6,349 nt of DNA. It comes from JBOGED01 sp050743625. GTDB lineage: Bacteria; Actinomycetota; Nitriliruptoria; Euzebyales; Egibacteraceae. Under the pieces are notes generated by a model. That model was not told the DNA's origin, searched no databases, and saw nothing but the letters and a program-made list of their open reading frames with translations. The translations under genes were made by a program, and so were the position numbers. Below are positions 4,566 through 6,349 of this stretch, piece after piece. Each line of letters starts with the position of its first letter. The stretch's first letter is position 1. Location: assembly GCA_050743625.1 (NCBI GenBank), contig JBOGED010000330.1, forward strand, positions 1 to 6,349, read 5' to 3'.

Positions 4566-5530
4566 GCGGCGCGGTGAGAGTCCTTGCGCTGGTCTGCGCG
4601 GTGGCACTGGCGAGCGCGGCTGGGCTGGGCGGGACGGCTCAGGCCGTCCAGGACGCGGCCGGCGGGTTTCCTCGCACGGTGGAGCATGCCCTGGGCAGCA
4701 CGGAGATCCCCGCCGAGCCGCGGCGGATCGTCGCGCTGGACCAGACGTTCGTCGACGCGGCGTTCGCGATCGAGACGCCGATCGTCGGGTTCACGGAGAT
4801 CCCGGGCAGCGGCTCGGAGCTACCCGAATATCTCGGTGAGGCGCGCGCCACGCTGGGGCGCGATGCGGAGTCGGTCGGCCCGCTGGACAACCTCAACGTG
4901 GAGCGGGTGGCCGCGCTTCGCCCGGACCTGATCCTGTCGGCGCGGATCCGTCACGAGGAGCTCTACGACACCTTGAGCCAGATCGCGCCGACCGTGTTCA
5001 GCGAGACCACCGGCCCGACCTGGAAGGACAACATCCGCCTGCTCGCGCAGGCCGTCGGCAAGGAGGAGCTGGCCGAGCAGCGAATTAGTGAGTATGAGCG
5101 GCGGGCCATGGCGATCGGCGACGCGATCCGAGCCGAGCAGGGCGGCAACCCGACCATCTCGCTGATCCGGTTCTTGCCGACCGAGACGCGGCTGTACCAA
5201 AAGGCCAGCTTCTCGGGGATCGTGCTCGCCGACACCGGGTTGGCGCGGCCGCCGTCCCAGGACGTCGACGAGTTCGCGGTTCCCATCAGCGAGGAGCGCA
5301 TCCCCGACGCCGAGGCGGACTACATCTTCGTCACCGTCACCGAGGGCGGTGAGTCCGCGCAGGTCAGCGAACGGTTCCGCGCCAACCCGCTCTGGGGCCA
5401 GCTGGACGGGGAGGTCCACGAGGTCAGCGACGCGGTCTGGGGCCTGTCGGTGGGGCTGCAGGGCGCTCACGCGCTGCTCGACGACCTCGCGCGGATCTTC
5501 GGCGTCGACCCCGCCCGTCCCGCCCAGTGA
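4562..5530 (+). CDS. Sec-exported siderophore/iron-type ABC transporter substrate-binding protein (paralogue 4)
   Basis: A complete 322-residue FepB/FecB-type binding protein. Unlike its neighbours it has no twin arginine: the leader MSGAVRVLALVCAVALAS followed by a TAQA site (25-28) is a Sec-type signal peptide. Cys12 lies within the hydrophobic core (LALVC) and does not form a proper lipobox because Val occupies the -1 position. The mature protein opens GGFPRTVEHALGSTEIPAEP (34-53), then RRIVALD (54-60), VERVAALRPDLILSARI (113-129), LYDTLSQIAPTVFSE (134-148), the linker helix, and a C-lobe with SLIRFLP (200-206), FSGIVLADTGLARPP (217-231), EFAVPISEERIPDAEADYIFV (about 237-257) and ANPLWGQL. 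The last block is typical of ferric hydroxamate/catecholate-binding members. The ATG overlaps the previous stop by four bases; GAGG ten bases upstream is a weak ribosome site. Function by homology is firm, ligand unknown. Confidence 0.92.
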   Translation: MSGAVRVLALVCAVALASAAGLGGTAQAVQDAAGGFPRTVEHALGSTEIPAEPRRIVALDQTFVDAAFAIETPIVGFTEIPGSGSELPEYLGEARATLGRDAESVGPLDNLNVERVAALRPDLILSARIRHEELYDTLSQIAPTVFSETTGPTWKDNIRLLAQAVGKEELAEQRISEYERRAMAIGDAIRAEQGGNPTISLIRFLPTETRLYQKASFSGIVLADTGLARPPSQDVDEFAVPISEERIPDAEADYIFVTVTEGGESAQVSERFRANPLWGQLDGEVHEVSDAVWGLSVGLQGAHALLDDLARIFGVDPARPAQ

Positions 5531-6349
5531 GCGGTGTCGAGATGGCCACCCGGCGGGACGTCCTCGCCGGCCTCGCCGCCGCAGGGGTGTTGGCGGCATG
5601 GGGCGGCGGGCGCAGCGCCGCCGCCGCCGCCGCGACACGTACCGTCACCAGCGACAACGGTCCGGTTGAGGTCCCCGTCAGGCCTCAGCGGGTGGTCGCG
5701 GCGATCGGCTCGTTCGAGACAGACATGGTCGCCGTCGGTGTCATGCCGGTGCTCACCTCGACCTTCGCTGGCCCTTGGGTCACACTCGATCCCTCGGTCG
5801 TGATCACCGAGAACATCCCACCAACCCCCGAGGAGCTGCTGGCCGCTCGCCCGGACCTGATCGTCGGCTGGAACTGGGTCACGCAGGAGCCGGTATACGA
5901 CGAGCTGGTGCGGATCGCGCCCTACGTGGGGCTGGGCGAGACCGAGGCCACCGCCGGACCCGGCTTCGATGGCAGCCAACCGCTGCGGTCCTGGGACACG
6001 CTGTTCCTCAGTGTCTGCGACGCGCTCGGCAAGCGCGCGCACGGCCAGCGCCTGGTCGCCGAGCTGGAGGCGCGCCTGGACGACCTCGCCGCCCGGCGGC
6101 GTGGCGAGCCGGAGACGAGCGTGGCCAGGATCGAGTTCTACGAGCCGGGCAGCTTCAGCTTCCGTGGCCAGAACGAGGACACCGCCGAGCTGATGCGCCG
6201 CATCGGGCTGACCGTCGCCGGGCCCGGCGACTCGGTGAACGACGAGAGCCTGGAGCGGCTGCCCGACATCGACGCCGACTGGCTTGTGATCCCCACCGGC
6301 ACCGACGACATCCCCCGGTCGGTGTACGAGGAGATCGCGGCCACCCCGC
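5527..6349 (+). CDS. Tat-exported siderophore/iron-type ABC transporter substrate-binding protein, 3' end outside window (paralogue 5)
   Basis: The frame stays open to the window end (274 codons visible), so perhaps 50-70 C-terminal residues are missing. The leader contains ATRRDVLAG (7-15) and LAAW, with Trp25 (TGG) exactly where a lipobox Cys (TGC/TGT) would be expected, then GGG and an alanine run encoded by repeated GCC. The mature part has RPQRVVAAIGSFETD (52-66), PEELLAARPDLIVGW (101-115), YDELVRIAPYVGLG (124-137), a linker with LFLSVCDALGK and HGQRLVAELEARLDDL, and C-lobe pieces RIEFYEPGSFSFRG (201-214), MRRIGLTVAGPG and LERLPDIDADWLVIPTG (242-258). The chosen GTG overlaps the previous stop as GTGA, and its context NTGAGCGGYG mirrors the previous junction. 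An ATG 15 bases further in, giving MATRRD, is an equally possible start; neither has a good ribosome site. Confidence 0.88.
   Translation, partial: MSGVEMATRRDVLAGLAAAGVLAAWGGGRSAAAAAATRTVTSDNGPVEVPVRPQRVVAAIGSFETDMVAVGVMPVLTSTFAGPWVTLDPSVVITENIPPTPEELLAARPDLIVGWNWVTQEPVYDELVRIAPYVGLGETEATAGPGFDGSQPLRSWDTLFLSVCDALGKRAHGQRLVAELEARLDDLAARRRGEPETSVARIEFYEPGSFSFRGQNEDTAELMRRIGLTVAGPGDSVNDESLERLPDIDADWLVIPTGTDDIPRSVYEEIAATP

Noticed and set aside
4589..4600. Cys12 of paralogue 4 as a lipobox cysteine
   Set aside because: The sequence LALVC has Val just before Cys, which is unfavourable, and it lies in the middle of the hydrophobic core ahead of a good TAQA cleavage site.
5617..5634. GCC repeat tract as a phase-variable simple repeat
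   Set aside because: The repeat unit is a triplet inside an alanine-rich signal peptide, so length changes would not shift the frame. It is ordinary low complexity for GC-rich leaders.
1..6349. CRISPR arrays, tRNA or rRNA genes, insertion-sequence transposases
   Set aside because: No regularly spaced direct repeats, no tRNA-like cloverleaf and no transposase motifs were seen. The only repeats are the two palindromic elements and the paralogous gene segments.

Overview
This is a GC-rich, densely coding bacterial window. The codon use, Tat-type leaders, a urea-transporter gene and DtxR/GlnR-like sites together fit a high-GC actinobacterium-like organism. That placement is an inference; no rRNA or taxonomic marker is present.

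Layout: (1) A complete minus-strand gene for the urea ABC transporter binding protein UrtA, with a perfect 16-bp palindrome just beyond its stop at the window edge. (2) A 350-base divergent intergenic region with a nitrogen-side half (GlnR-like half-sites and a dyad) and an iron-side half (a sigma70-like promoter whose -10 is overlapped by an IdeR/DmdR-like iron box). (3) A plus-strand operon of five consecutive, paralogous siderophore/iron-type substrate-binding proteins (periplasmic binding protein fold of the FepB/FecB/BtuF class). They are separated by 16 bases, 4 bases, an ATGA overlap and probably a GTGA overlap. The fifth runs off the window end. No permease or ATPase lies between them.

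The genes fit two nutrient-scavenging modules facing away from each other: urea capture to the left and iron-chelate capture to the right. The binding proteins would deliver ligands to FecCD-type permeases encoded elsewhere. Four of the five carry Tat-type leaders and the other a Sec-type leader. None has a usable lipobox cysteine; the four Tat leaders have Y, F, G or W at or near the expected position.

The most unusual feature lies in the second binding-protein gene (2663-3574). It holds two copies of a 54-nt element in opposite orientation (3059-3112 and 3331-3384, 46/54 identical). Each copy can form two hairpins, and the two copies differ by compensatory base-pair changes in both hairpins. 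Each is bounded by short direct repeats 51 nt apart, so each adds 17 codons without breaking the frame. This resembles the in-frame palindromic elements known from Rickettsia genes. The second copy sits where about 77 residues of the C-lobe are missing, and the gene's C-terminus is also frameshifted, so this paralogue is probably decaying.
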